Notes under the pieces: generated by a model | Told to the model about the DNA's origin: nothing | Databases searched by the model: none | Seen by the model: the letters and a program-made list of their open reading frames with translations, nothing else | Origin: Oscillospiraceae bacterium | Lineage (GTDB): Bacteria; Bacillota; Clostridia; Oscillospirales; Oscillospiraceae | Direction of reading: 5' to 3' | DNA: 11,387 bases | Assembly (NCBI GenBank): GCA_017501805.1 | Contig: JAFVWG010000034.1 | Location: 1-11,387, forward strand | Shown: in pieces, positions 1 through 7,833 of the stretch | Layout of the letters: each line of letters begins with the position of its first letter | Numbering within the stretch: the stretch's first letter is position 1 | Translations under genes and position numbers: made by a program

Positions 1-2
1 CG

Positions 3-3000
3 GTATCCATGGTGTTCTCCATGCTGCCGACCTTTGCTGCGGCGGAAAATGTATCCGTAGAGGACGTCACCGATGTGACGACGGTTCTCGAAGCGGATAC
101 TCCTGCCTCTGCAGAGCCGATCACGATCGCGCCCGCAGAGACGGTCGCTTCCGAGCCTGTGGCTGCGCTTCAGGACGACGACGCCGCGCACGTTGCGGCG
201 GGCGAGTTTATGAAGACGGTCGCTCCGAACGGAACGATCCAGTATTTCAATTCGCTCTCCGGTGCGATGGCCGTTGCAAACGGCTGGACCGAGGGAGGCG
301 GTGTGGTCTACCTTCTGACGGATTACACCGCGATCAATCCCGATGAAAGCACCGCCTATCTGATGCCCGGCGGCAATCCCACCTATACCACGACGGACGA
401 GGACGGTCTTACAGTCTACGGCTACTGGATCGACCTCGGCGGTCATACGCTGACAGCGAGAGTTGCTCAGGTCGTTTTCGGCCGCGCGGGTGCCGGCTCG
501 GTCAACATCCGGAACGGTCGCGTTATCTATCAGAACTATGGCCGCGGTTCTGCCCAGATCGGTGTTGTTACCTATGGCTATTCTTCCACGTCGCCCGTGA
601 GCGGCAGTACGATCCTGAAGACACGTACCACCGTGAAGAACGCGGAGATCGTCTCTTTGAAGACGCTGAAGAACAGCTCGGTCAACTGCGTTACTTCGAC
701 CCTCGGCGATAACGAGGTCAATGTATATGACTCCAAGCTCGTTGCCGTGAGCGTTCCCGCCGTTAAGTTCCAGAAGAGCTCCGCAGCGGTTACCGGTGCT
801 GGACTGGCCGCTCTGCAGAGCGAAGGACTGCACTCGTCCGTGATGCTGCACGGAAAGAGCGTGGTCGGTACGCTGGCGGACAACTCTGCAGTTTACTATA
901 CGGGCAGTTCCGGCACCTCCACCGGAATCACCCATACTGTGACGGTCGATGCCGAACAGGATTCCATCTTTCTCGGCAACGGCATCTTTACCAGCGGTAG
1001 CTCGATCCCGCTGACAACTACGACTCCGGCAGCTATGATGAGTGCCGGAAAGTATTCCTATGCGCTGCCCGATGAAAGCACGATCGTCGAAGCTTCTACG
1101 GTCGGTGCAAAGCCGAGCTATCTGGAAGCGCAGGAATATAACTGCTTCCGTTACCCCCCGTTCAAGACCGATGCGGAAATGATCGAGGAAGGAAGCTTCA
1201 TCAAGACCGTTTCCCCGAGCGGTATCACGATCGGCTACAACAACCTGCAGGCTGCCTTCACCGCGGCCGGCAGCTGGAAGGAACCGGGCGGCAAGATCAC
1301 ACTGCTGCAGGACTATACGGAGATCAGCAAGATGACTACCTCTTCGTTCGGTCTTCTGACGGCTCCGTCCGAAACGTATCTGAACGATGAAGATCCCGAT
1401 CTCACCGTTGAGGGTCTTTGGTTCGACCTGAACGGTCATACGCTGACCGTTACGGCTGCCCGTCCGCTTATCTACAGCGGTATGACTTCGCGTATCAACA
1501 TCAAAAACGGCAGCATCATCTATCGCAACAGCGGACGTACGGACGCTTACTACGGTGCGATCTCCGTTGGTGTTGCCTCGCCGACGCTGATTGCGGGCGG
1601 CAAGGTCAATGACGTTGTCGTGAACATGAAGGACGTGAACTTCTACGCAATGCGCTGGAGCGCAGCGGGAGCCAATGTCAACCGCGTCACGCCTGTCTTC
1701 TCCACGACGCTTTGGAAGACGGAAATCAATCTGTATAATTCCACCGCGATCTCCGAAGACGCTCAGGCCATCGAATTCAACAAGGCGAACAAGACCCTGA
1801 GCGAAGCTGATAAAGCGATCATGCTTGCTGCAGATCTCGGATACAGCGTGAACCTGCACGGCAGCAGTGTCCTCGGTTCGCTTGCAGATTATACGGCGAT
1901 CACGCTGAATGATATCGCGAAGATCGATTCCGGCATGGAATTTGACTGCAAGGTCGTTATGTCCGAAAACGCACGCGTGCTCGGCAAGGACCTCCTCAGC
2001 GGCGGTCTGAGCTCGAAGATCGTCGACAGCATCACCACGGAAAGCGGCGAGGCGCTGAACCTCGGTCCTGCGACCTATATGCTTTCGATGCCGGACGGAT
2101 CCACCTTTGCGACCACTTCGACTGCCGGAGCTAAGCCCGCGTATCTCGAAGCCACTTCGAAGGCGGCTCTGATCCACACCCCGCTTGTCGAAACGGAAGG
2201 CATTGCTTCCTTCACATCCGCTGACGGTGTTGAGGGCGCTGCCACGACGCTGTCGAAGGCCTTTGCCGCCTGGAAGCAGGCAGGCTATCGCGGCACGGTC
2301 AAGCTCCTTGCAGAGCCTGCGAAGGACGATATTGCGGGAGCTGCGGTCGAGGTCGGCGGCAACTACTCCTATGCCACCACAACGACGACCAACCTGAGAA
2401 AGAAATCCGACGTCATTCTGACCTCCGCGGCGAACGGCGGCGATCTGACGCTGGATCTGAACGGATATGCAGTTTCCACCGCGGACATCTTCCTCGCGGC
2501 GGATCCTGATCTGAACGACTTCGAGCTGAACATCCGGAACGGTAAGATCACCTCTGCTTCCGATGCAGCTCTGATCCTGAACGGCGCGAAGTTCGGCGTG
2601 ACCCTTGAAAACGTAGAGCTTACTGCTGCCGCAGCCAAGGGCTACTGCATCTATGACTACCGTGTCGATCACTCCTATCTGATCGCGGACAGATGCGAGA
2701 TGACTGCAGATCAGGGCAAGGCGATCTATGTTCTGACCAACAGCACGAATAAGAACGACACCTCTCTGCTTTACTACATCAAGGATCTGGTTTACACGGA
2801 CTCCGCTTCGACCAATGCTCCGATCGCTCAGGGAACGAATTCCGGTTCCGTGCATCGCAAGCGCACCGTTATCTTTGACGGCGACAGCGACGCGTACGGC
2901 ACGAGTATGAAGAGCTTCCTGACGACGGAAGACGCGGCGGCTGCCGTGCTGACGGTCAAGGGAATGACCTTTAACTTTGCACAGGCGATCGATGCGATCA

Positions 3001-6000
3001 CCTATGCGGTCTACTTCGGCAGATCGTTCGAGGACGTCACCGTCACGATGAAGAAGGATGCTGTCTTCAATACGAAGCAGACGGTCGACAATGCCGGTTA
3101 CGCTTCCGCGTTTGCGCTGGACTTCGACGGTCACGCATTCAGCGGAAACGGTACGGACGCGATCCTCGCGCTGAACGGCACGACGGACATCACAATCCGT
3201 AACGCGGCGATCTCCAACGGTACTGCGCCGATCCTGACCGGTGCCAATTCCTACACTTACGAAAACTGCAGCATCAATTCCGCGCATGTATTTACGCGTG
3301 TTTCGAACCAAGCTTCTGAAAATGATGCTGCTACGTATACCGCTGCGGTTACCGGAGAAGAGATCTTCTTCACTGCCGCGGTGGACGCGATCATCTATTC
3401 TCAGTGCGACACCAACGCTACCGCAGCAGTCGGCGGCACGGTGAAGCTCCTTGCCGACAGCACCGCAGATGCATCTGTCAACTACAATGCGGATGATGTC
3501 TGTGTGATCCGTCTGTCCAAGGATGCGAAGGCTTTGCATGTTGACCTGAACGGTCACGTGTTCAAGATCCCCGGTGCGCTTGCGATCGGCGGTAACGAAG
3601 CCTTCTCCGATACCCTCAGCGTCACCGTCTCGAACGGTACCTGGGAGCAGACCAAGGCAGCGGCCTCTGCATTCCGCATCGACGGCAATGCTCCGCTGTT
3701 CAACCTGCAGCTTGAAAATGTTACGCTGAGATCCTCCGGCTCCGGCATCTCCTATTTTGCCGCAGACAGCGCGGATAATACTGTCAGCATCAAGAACAGC
3801 ACGATTATCGCCAACAACAACGGCATTGAGACGCTCAACGGCGCAATGGAAGGCCGGATCGGCGGCTCCGTCTTGGTTGAAAATTCCGCAATTGCCGCTG
3901 TCAACAGACAGGCCGGTTATGCGATCGTGGAAGGCACTTCTGCCGCAGATGCACCTTCGCACATCCTGCTTGTTGGCGGCGATGTGGTGCTCTACTCCGC
4001 AATGAACGGACAGAAGCCTGTCAAGGTATCCTCTGTGGAAGGCAACTTCTGCGTTGCTCCGCAGTACAAGGCAGTTTTTGAAGAGGAGCGTTCTCAGCCC
4101 TTCATCGATGATTCCATCAAGGAAGAGATCGGCGTTGCTGTAACGCTCGGCGGCAAAGAGTACGAGGCTCTGACCAGCTGGACTCCGAACACCATTGCTT
4201 ACTATGTGACCAAAGACAACAAGCTGACGTCCTTCTCCACGACGGATGACCTTCTTGCAGCCTATCAGGCAGACGCGGCGGGTGAAGGTACGATCACGCT
4301 TATCACCGATGTGACGTTCCCCGCTACGATCAACGTAGACAAGGATCTGACCATCCAGCTCTCCGGCAAGACGCTTACGGCTGCAGAGACGGACGCGATC
4401 CACGTTGCAGCAGGGAAGACCTTGAACATCCTGAACGGTATGGTGAAGTCGGGTGCGGCTGCGGTCGTAAACGAAGGCACCCTGACGGTGACGGATGCAA
4501 AGCTGGTCGGCGCAGATGCGCTGAAGATCGCCGGCGAAGCGCCTGCAACCGCACAGCTTGAGAACAGCGCTCTGTACGCGTTGTCGGCGGGCGGATATGC
4601 GCTTGATGCATCCGGTGCGGCAGGCTCTGTGGTCACGCTGACGAGCACCATCGTTGTGGCACCGTACACCGAAGCTGCGCTGAAGATCGCCGATGGCAAC
4701 ACCGTGGAGTTCATCACGGTTCCCGAGATCTATGCCAAGCCCGACAGAACCGCTACAGGCTTCGAGGTCGCAGATGGCGGCGCTCTGGTCGTGCCCGATG
4801 ATCTGGTCGTGACGATGCTCCTCCAGAAGACTTCGATCGACTATCCCGAGGCCAACGGTCTGAAGTACTCGGTCAGCTGCTTCGGCTTCAGAACGATCAA
4901 CGTTTCCTTTAAGCAGGACGGCTCGACGCTCCATACGGAGACGCTCTTCTCCGGCACTGCCTCGAGCTATGCCGAGCAGCCGGCGAAGATCTCCTTCAAC
5001 AACAGCACATTCGTCTTTATCGGCTGGAAGATCGATGGCGCTGACGAGACCCTTTATCAGATCGGCGCACTGCCGCTTCTGTTCGATGACACGGTCTTTA
5101 TTGCAGTGTTTGAGGAAACTCAGAATATTGCGACTGTCACACTTAATAATGAGACCAAGTTCTATAACGATCTGACTTCGGCTATGGCAGCTGTCACAGC
5201 CGGTGCGGAACTGAAGATCTGGAGAGATCTGACGCTGGAGCAGCCGCTCACGATTACGAAGAGTGATTTCACCTTCAACCTCGGCGGAGCTACGATCAGC
5301 GCAGAGAACGCCTCCGCAGCGATCGTCCTTATGGCAAACAACATCACGCTGAAAAACGGTATGATCGTCAATAGCGGAAACGCTCTGGAGAGCGGCAGCT
5401 GCACCGGAACGAAGCTGGTTGACCTGAAGCTCAAATCCGACGCGATCGCGCTTCGCGCAAACGGCGGCGAGATGCAGATCAGCACGAGCCTGCTTGTTGG
5501 TACGGATGAAGCGCTGTATGCGGAAAATGCTGTCGAGATCGTAGCGAACTCCACGGAGTTCTACAGCACGAACAGCTACGCGCTCACTGTGACGGATGCC
5601 GGCACGAAGCTGATACTCGACGGTGGAAACCGGATCGGCAGCACGCTGAACGGACAGGTCGTGCTTCGTCTGATGAACGGCGCGACGATCGACACCGTTT
5701 CGGATACGTTCTTTGTTACCAAAGCCCTTCGCGAGACGGGTACATGGTATGAATGCGATGCGACGTCGCAGTTTATCCTGCAGTCCGTTTTCCCCGAGAG
5801 AAACGCAACGTTTGTGAAGATCGCAAATGAAGCAAACGGCTATTCCGACACTGCGGAATTCTACGCGGTCACATCCGAGTCCGCTGCCGCAACGGTCAAC
5901 GGCGTCTCTTACAACACGCTTATATCGGCGCTCAGCGCGGCTGGCAAGCTGGATGGCGCAACGGTCGTTCTGCTGCGGGACATTGTGTCGGCTGACGAAA

Positions 6001-7763
6001 CGACTTCCGCATATTCCTTCACAAAGGATATGACCCTCGATCTGAACGGTCATGTTCTGGTCGCGCGGACCAGCGGACAGGCGTTCTCCATTTCAAGCAG
6101 CCGCACCGTTACCATCAAGAACGGTACGCTCATCGCTCCTGCGTCCGGTGACTACAACTTTATGGGCTCCACCGGATGCACGCTCAACCTTGAGAACGTG
6201 AACTACTTTGCGAAATCGAGCAAACACAATATCTACGCTTCGACGTCCACTGTTGACTTCACCATCAACATCGTTGGCGGTGTGATCGTGAACTACGGCA
6301 GCGGCTATCCCGTCTACCTCAACTTTGACGGCAGCACGCACAGCGCCTTTGTGTCGATCAGCGACGGTACGGTGTTTATCAACGCATCGAACAAGGCTTC
6401 GCTTGCCAAACGTAATTCCGGAACCGAGTTTATGCTGAACATTCAGGACGCATACACCTACGGTCCCGCGGATGCGGATCACTTCGCCAGCGTTCCCGAG
6501 AACTACACCAACCCCGACCTGTCCGGAAGCGATGACGGCGGCGAGGAAGAAGAGGATGAAGGTATCATCTTCCAGAATGTCATCCCCGAACCGGTCGTTC
6601 TGGATGAAGCTGCGAATCCGCAGGCATTCCTGAACCAGAAGTTCGCCGATCTGACGGTGAAGTACGCGCAGTATCTGCCGAGCTTCAGCTCGATCCCGAC
6701 CTCCTCGGTGCTGCTGCACCATATCAACCAGAACGGTGTTGCGGAAGTTGAGGGTGCGAGTTATGGCTCTGTTGCAGATGCACTGGCAGTCGCGGGCAGA
6801 TCCGAAGATGCGAATGTGAGCGTTAAGCTCCTGAAAGATTCCGTTGAGTCCGGCATCAGCACCGTTCCTGCGAATGTCACCCTCGATCTGAACGGCAAGA
6901 CCCTCTCGTTCAGCGGCAATGCCGATATGACGGTGAATGGCGAGATCATGCTGAACGGCGGCAAACTTGAAGCCGAGGGCAATGTCCTCTTTAAGGCAGG
7001 ATCGAAGGATCTCAACGGTGAGACGGTAACGCAGGAGTTCCGTCTGGATCAGCGCCTGACGCCGGTTCTGGTTTCCCTGACTCTGAACAACGGTGTTTGT
7101 GTGAACTTCAAGACGAAGCTCGGAGCTCTCGATTCGTTCGCAAGTGTCCGCATTAACGGACAGCTTGCCGAGAAGGCCGAAACGCGTACGACTTCGATCT
7201 ACTCCCACACGTTTGACTTCGATTCCTTCGCGGCTGAGGTCGAACTGACTGCACTCGATGCTGCGGGCACAATTTACCGCAGCGGCTATAAGACCGGAGT
7301 GAAGGCGTTTGCCGACGCGATTGCGGATAACGCAACCTCTGCGGCTAACTTCAGAACGGCAATGCGCACCCTGTCCCAGTTTGGCGCCGCGCTCTCTGCC
7401 GCGCACGATTGGACGAAGGCTGCCGACCTTGCCGCTACCGGCTGCGCTGTCTATGTTGACACGAACAAGTCCTTTGATCTGAAGCTTACCGGCGGTACTG
7501 CCGGAGCGAAGGCGACCGTGTCCTACACGGATTCGACCTGCAACCAGACGCGCTCGATGGAGGTCACCTTCTCCGACGCCGGCGAGGCGGTCTTTGAAGG
7601 ACTCTATGCCGCGTGCCTGAATGACCTGATCACGGTTTCCTGCGATGGCCGCAGCGATGCGTTTACCTACGCGGATATGGTGAAGAATGCTTACGGAGAA
7701 ACCGCGCTCTACAATGCGATGGTTGCCTACAGCAATGCCGCAAACGCTCTGTTCAAGAGCTGA
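3..7763 (+). CDS. Giant secreted beta-helix repeat surface protein (5' end outside window)
   Basis: This is a very large exported protein, probably wall-associated. The reading frame is open from the first base. The first residues (VSMVFSMLPTFAAAEN) are the end of a signal peptide, with cleavage likely near AAA-EN, so the true start lies upstream. The Met codon at base 9 is inside the hydrophobic core and has no ribosome site. Counting from that Met (2,584 aa): an acidic Ala/Pro-rich stretch lies at 20-63. Nine hDLNGHTL-like motifs begin at residues 141, 472, 815, 1037, 1178, 1449, 1756, 2010 and 2292, each followed by an IKNG-like strand, suggesting right-handed beta-helix segments. An InlB B-repeat-like module is at about 1629-1703, an acidic linker at 2175-2184, and a conserved C-terminal module from about 2350. 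I see no LPXTG, SLH, membrane anchor or catalytic motif. Adhesin or S-layer-associated protein is the best guess; a carbohydrate-active beta-helix is possible. Confidence 0.88.
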   Translation, partial: VSMVFSMLPTFAAAENVSVEDVTDVTTVLEADTPASAEPITIAPAETVASEPVAALQDDDAAHVAAGEFMKTVAPNGTIQYFNSLSGAMAVANGWTEGGGVVYLLTDYTAINPDESTAYLMPGGNPTYTTTDEDGLTVYGYWIDLGGHTLTARVAQVVFGRAGAGSVNIRNGRVIYQNYGRGSAQIGVVTYGYSSTSPVSGSTILKTRTTVKNAEIVSLKTLKNSSVNCVTSTLGDNEVNVYDSKLVAVSVPAVKFQKSSAAVTGAGLAALQSEGLHSSVMLHGKSVVGTLADNSAVYYTGSSGTSTGITHTVTVDAEQDSIFLGNGIFTSGSSIPLTTTTPAAMMSAGKYSYALPDESTIVEASTVGAKPSYLEAQEYNCFRYPPFKTDAEMIEEGSFIKTVSPSGITIGYNNLQAAFTAAGSWKEPGGKITLLQDYTEISKMTTSSFGLLTAPSETYLNDEDPDLTVEGLWFDLNGHTLTVTAARPLIYSGMTSRINIKNGSIIYRNSGRTDAYYGAISVGVASPTLIAGGKVNDVVVNMKDVNFYAMRWSAAGANVNRVTPVFSTTLWKTEINLYNSTAISEDAQAIEFNKANKTLSEADKAIMLAADLGYSVNLHGSSVLGSLADYTAITLNDIAKIDSGMEFDCKVVMSENARVLGKDLLSGGLSSKIVDSITTESGEALNLGPATYMLSMPDGSTFATTSTAGAKPAYLEATSKAALIHTPLVETEGIASFTSADGVEGAATTLSKAFAAWKQAGYRGTVKLLAEPAKDDIAGAAVEVGGNYSYATTTTTNLRKKSDVILTSAANGGDLTLDLNGYAVSTADIFLAADPDLNDFELNIRNGKITSASDAALILNGAKFGVTLENVELTAAAAKGYCIYDYRVDHSYLIADRCEMTADQGKAIYVLTNSTNKNDTSLLYYIKDLVYTDSASTNAPIAQGTNSGSVHRKRTVIFDGDSDAYGTSMKSFLTTEDAAAAVLTVKGMTFNFAQAIDAITYAVYFGRSFEDVTVTMKKDAVFNTKQTVDNAGYASAFALDFDGHAFSGNGTDAILALNGTTDITIRNAAISNGTAPILTGANSYTYENCSINSAHVFTRVSNQASENDAATYTAAVTGEEIFFTAAVDAIIYSQCDTNATAAVGGTVKLLADSTADASVNYNADDVCVIRLSKDAKALHVDLNGHVFKIPGALAIGGNEAFSDTLSVTVSNGTWEQTKAAASAFRIDGNAPLFNLQLENVTLRSSGSGISYFAADSADNTVSIKNSTIIANNNGIETLNGAMEGRIGGSVLVENSAIAAVNRQAGYAIVEGTSAADAPSHILLVGGDVVLYSAMNGQKPVKVSSVEGNFCVAPQYKAVFEEERSQPFIDDSIKEEIGVAVTLGGKEYEALTSWTPNTIAYYVTKDNKLTSFSTTDDLLAAYQADAAGEGTITLITDVTFPATINVDKDLTIQLSGKTLTAAETDAIHVAAGKTLNILNGMVKSGAAAVVNEGTLTVTDAKLVGADALKIAGEAPATAQLENSALYALSAGGYALDASGAAGSVVTLTSTIVVAPYTEAALKIADGNTVEFITVPEIYAKPDRTATGFEVADGGALVVPDDLVVTMLLQKTSIDYPEANGLKYSVSCFGFRTINVSFKQDGSTLHTETLFSGTASSYAEQPAKISFNNSTFVFIGWKIDGADETLYQIGALPLLFDDTVFIAVFEETQNIATVTLNNETKFYNDLTSAMAAVTAGAELKIWRDLTLEQPLTITKSDFTFNLGGATISAENASAAIVLMANNITLKNGMIVNSGNALESGSCTGTKLVDLKLKSDAIALRANGGEMQISTSLLVGTDEALYAENAVEIVANSTEFYSTNSYALTVTDAGTKLILDGGNRIGSTLNGQVVLRLMNGATIDTVSDTFFVTKALRETGTWYECDATSQFILQSVFPERNATFVKIANEANGYSDTAEFYAVTSESAAATVNGVSYNTLISALSAAGKLDGATVVLLRDIVSADETTSAYSFTKDMTLDLNGHVLVARTSGQAFSISSSRTVTIKNGTLIAPASGDYNFMGSTGCTLNLENVNYFAKSSKHNIYASTSTVDFTINIVGGVIVNYGSGYPVYLNFDGSTHSAFVSISDGTVFINASNKASLAKRNSGTEFMLNIQDAYTYGPADADHFASVPENYTNPDLSGSDDGGEEEEDEGIIFQNVIPEPVVLDEAANPQAFLNQKFADLTVKYAQYLPSFSSIPTSSVLLHHINQNGVAEVEGASYGSVADALAVAGRSEDANVSVKLLKDSVESGISTVPANVTLDLNGKTLSFSGNADMTVNGEIMLNGGKLEAEGNVLFKAGSKDLNGETVTQEFRLDQRLTPVLVSLTLNNGVCVNFKTKLGALDSFASVRINGQLAEKAETRTTSIYSHTFDFDSFAAEVELTALDAAGTIYRSGYKTGVKAFADAIADNATSAANFRTAMRTLSQFGAALSAAHDWTKAADLAATGCAVYVDTNKSFDLKLTGGTAGAKATVSYTDSTCNQTRSMEVTFSDAGEAVFEGLYAACLNDLITVSCDGRSDAFTYADMVKNAYGETALYNAMVAYSNAANALFKS
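201..1190 (+). repeat. First copy of a ~330-residue tandem duplication in the giant protein
   Basis: Residues 65-394 (counted from base 9) align by eye with the following block. Shared landmarks in the same order are GEFMKTVAP, the GW..GG..YLLTDYT segment, IDLGGHTLT, VNIRNGRVIYQN, SVMLHGKSVVGTLAD, and a closing segment ending AKPSYLEA. The copies are clearly diverged at DNA level, so this is an old duplication and not a recent one. Exact borders are approximate. Confidence 0.75.
1191..2198 (+). repeat. Second copy of the ~330-residue tandem duplication
   Basis: Residues 395-730 repeat the architecture of the preceding block: GSFIKTVSP, SW.EPGG.ITLLQDYT, FDLNGHTLT, INIKNGSIIYRN, SVNLHGSSVLGSLAD and a closing segment ending AKPAYLEA. 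After this block the later beta-helix units are shorter and more irregular (141-307 residues between motifs), so only these two form an evident long tandem pair. Confidence 0.75.
4893..5117 (+). other. InlB B-repeat-like (Listeria-Bacteroides repeat type) module within the giant protein
   Basis: Residues 1629-1703 read as a beta-grasp-like repeat of the InlB B type: an opening strand (INVSFKQDG), a second strand (TLHTETLFSG), a central FVFIGWKIDG matching the hallmark F.GW..dG of the family, and a closing strand VFIAVFEE. It is a single copy, placed between beta-helix units 6 and 7. In other surface proteins such modules act as spacers or in binding; no specific ligand can be inferred. Confidence 0.6.
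7056..7760 (+). other. C-terminal module of the giant protein, of a type common in gut Clostridia surface proteins
   Basis: Residues 2350-2584 begin with a beta-rich part (VLVSLTLNNGVCVNFKTKL), then a helical part (GVKAFADAIADN and MRTLSQFGAALSAAH), then a second beta part, and end in a helix (LYNAMVAYSNAANALFKS). From memory this order matches an unnamed tail found in many secreted proteins of Ruminococcus-like bacteria, where the helical core reads like VKAMLNYGAAAQ. The function of that tail is not established. It could mediate wall or partner attachment, which would fit the lack of another anchor. Confidence 0.5.
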
Positions 7764-7790
7764 TCTGCAGGCGGAAACTTACAAGCTGAC

Positions 7791-7813
7791 ATCCGGGGGC
7801 AACGCCCCCGGAT
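7791..7813 (+). promoter_or_regulatory. Strong intercistronic GC hairpin without T-tract
   Basis: A perfect 10-bp stem (ATCCGGGGGC / GCCCCCGGAT) closes an AAC triloop between the giant gene and the SLH gene. It is followed by a purine run (ribosome site), not by T residues, so it is not a standard intrinsic terminator. It starts 27 bases after the stop codon and ends 20 bases before the next ATG, leaving the ribosome site free. Likely roles, by inference, are 3' protection of the giant transcript, a processing point, or setting a different dose for the two cistrons. Confidence 0.7.
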
Positions 7814-7833
7814 CGAAAGGAAAGGTGTAACGT

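Noticed and set aside
9..11. ATG at base 9 as the true start of the giant protein
   Set aside because: The frame is open upstream to the window edge, there is no ribosome site, and the peptide from this Met lacks the basic N-terminal part of a signal peptide, while its hydrophobic end is clearly present.
6093..7406. Long antisense open frame (437 codons) inside the giant gene
   Set aside because: The translation is rich in Arg/Val/Glu without domains, has no ribosome site, and mirrors the codon bias of the + strand gene. It is a shadow of strongly biased coding sequence.
7791..7813. Hairpin as an intrinsic terminator of the giant gene
   Set aside because: No T-tract follows; a purine-rich ribosome site follows instead.
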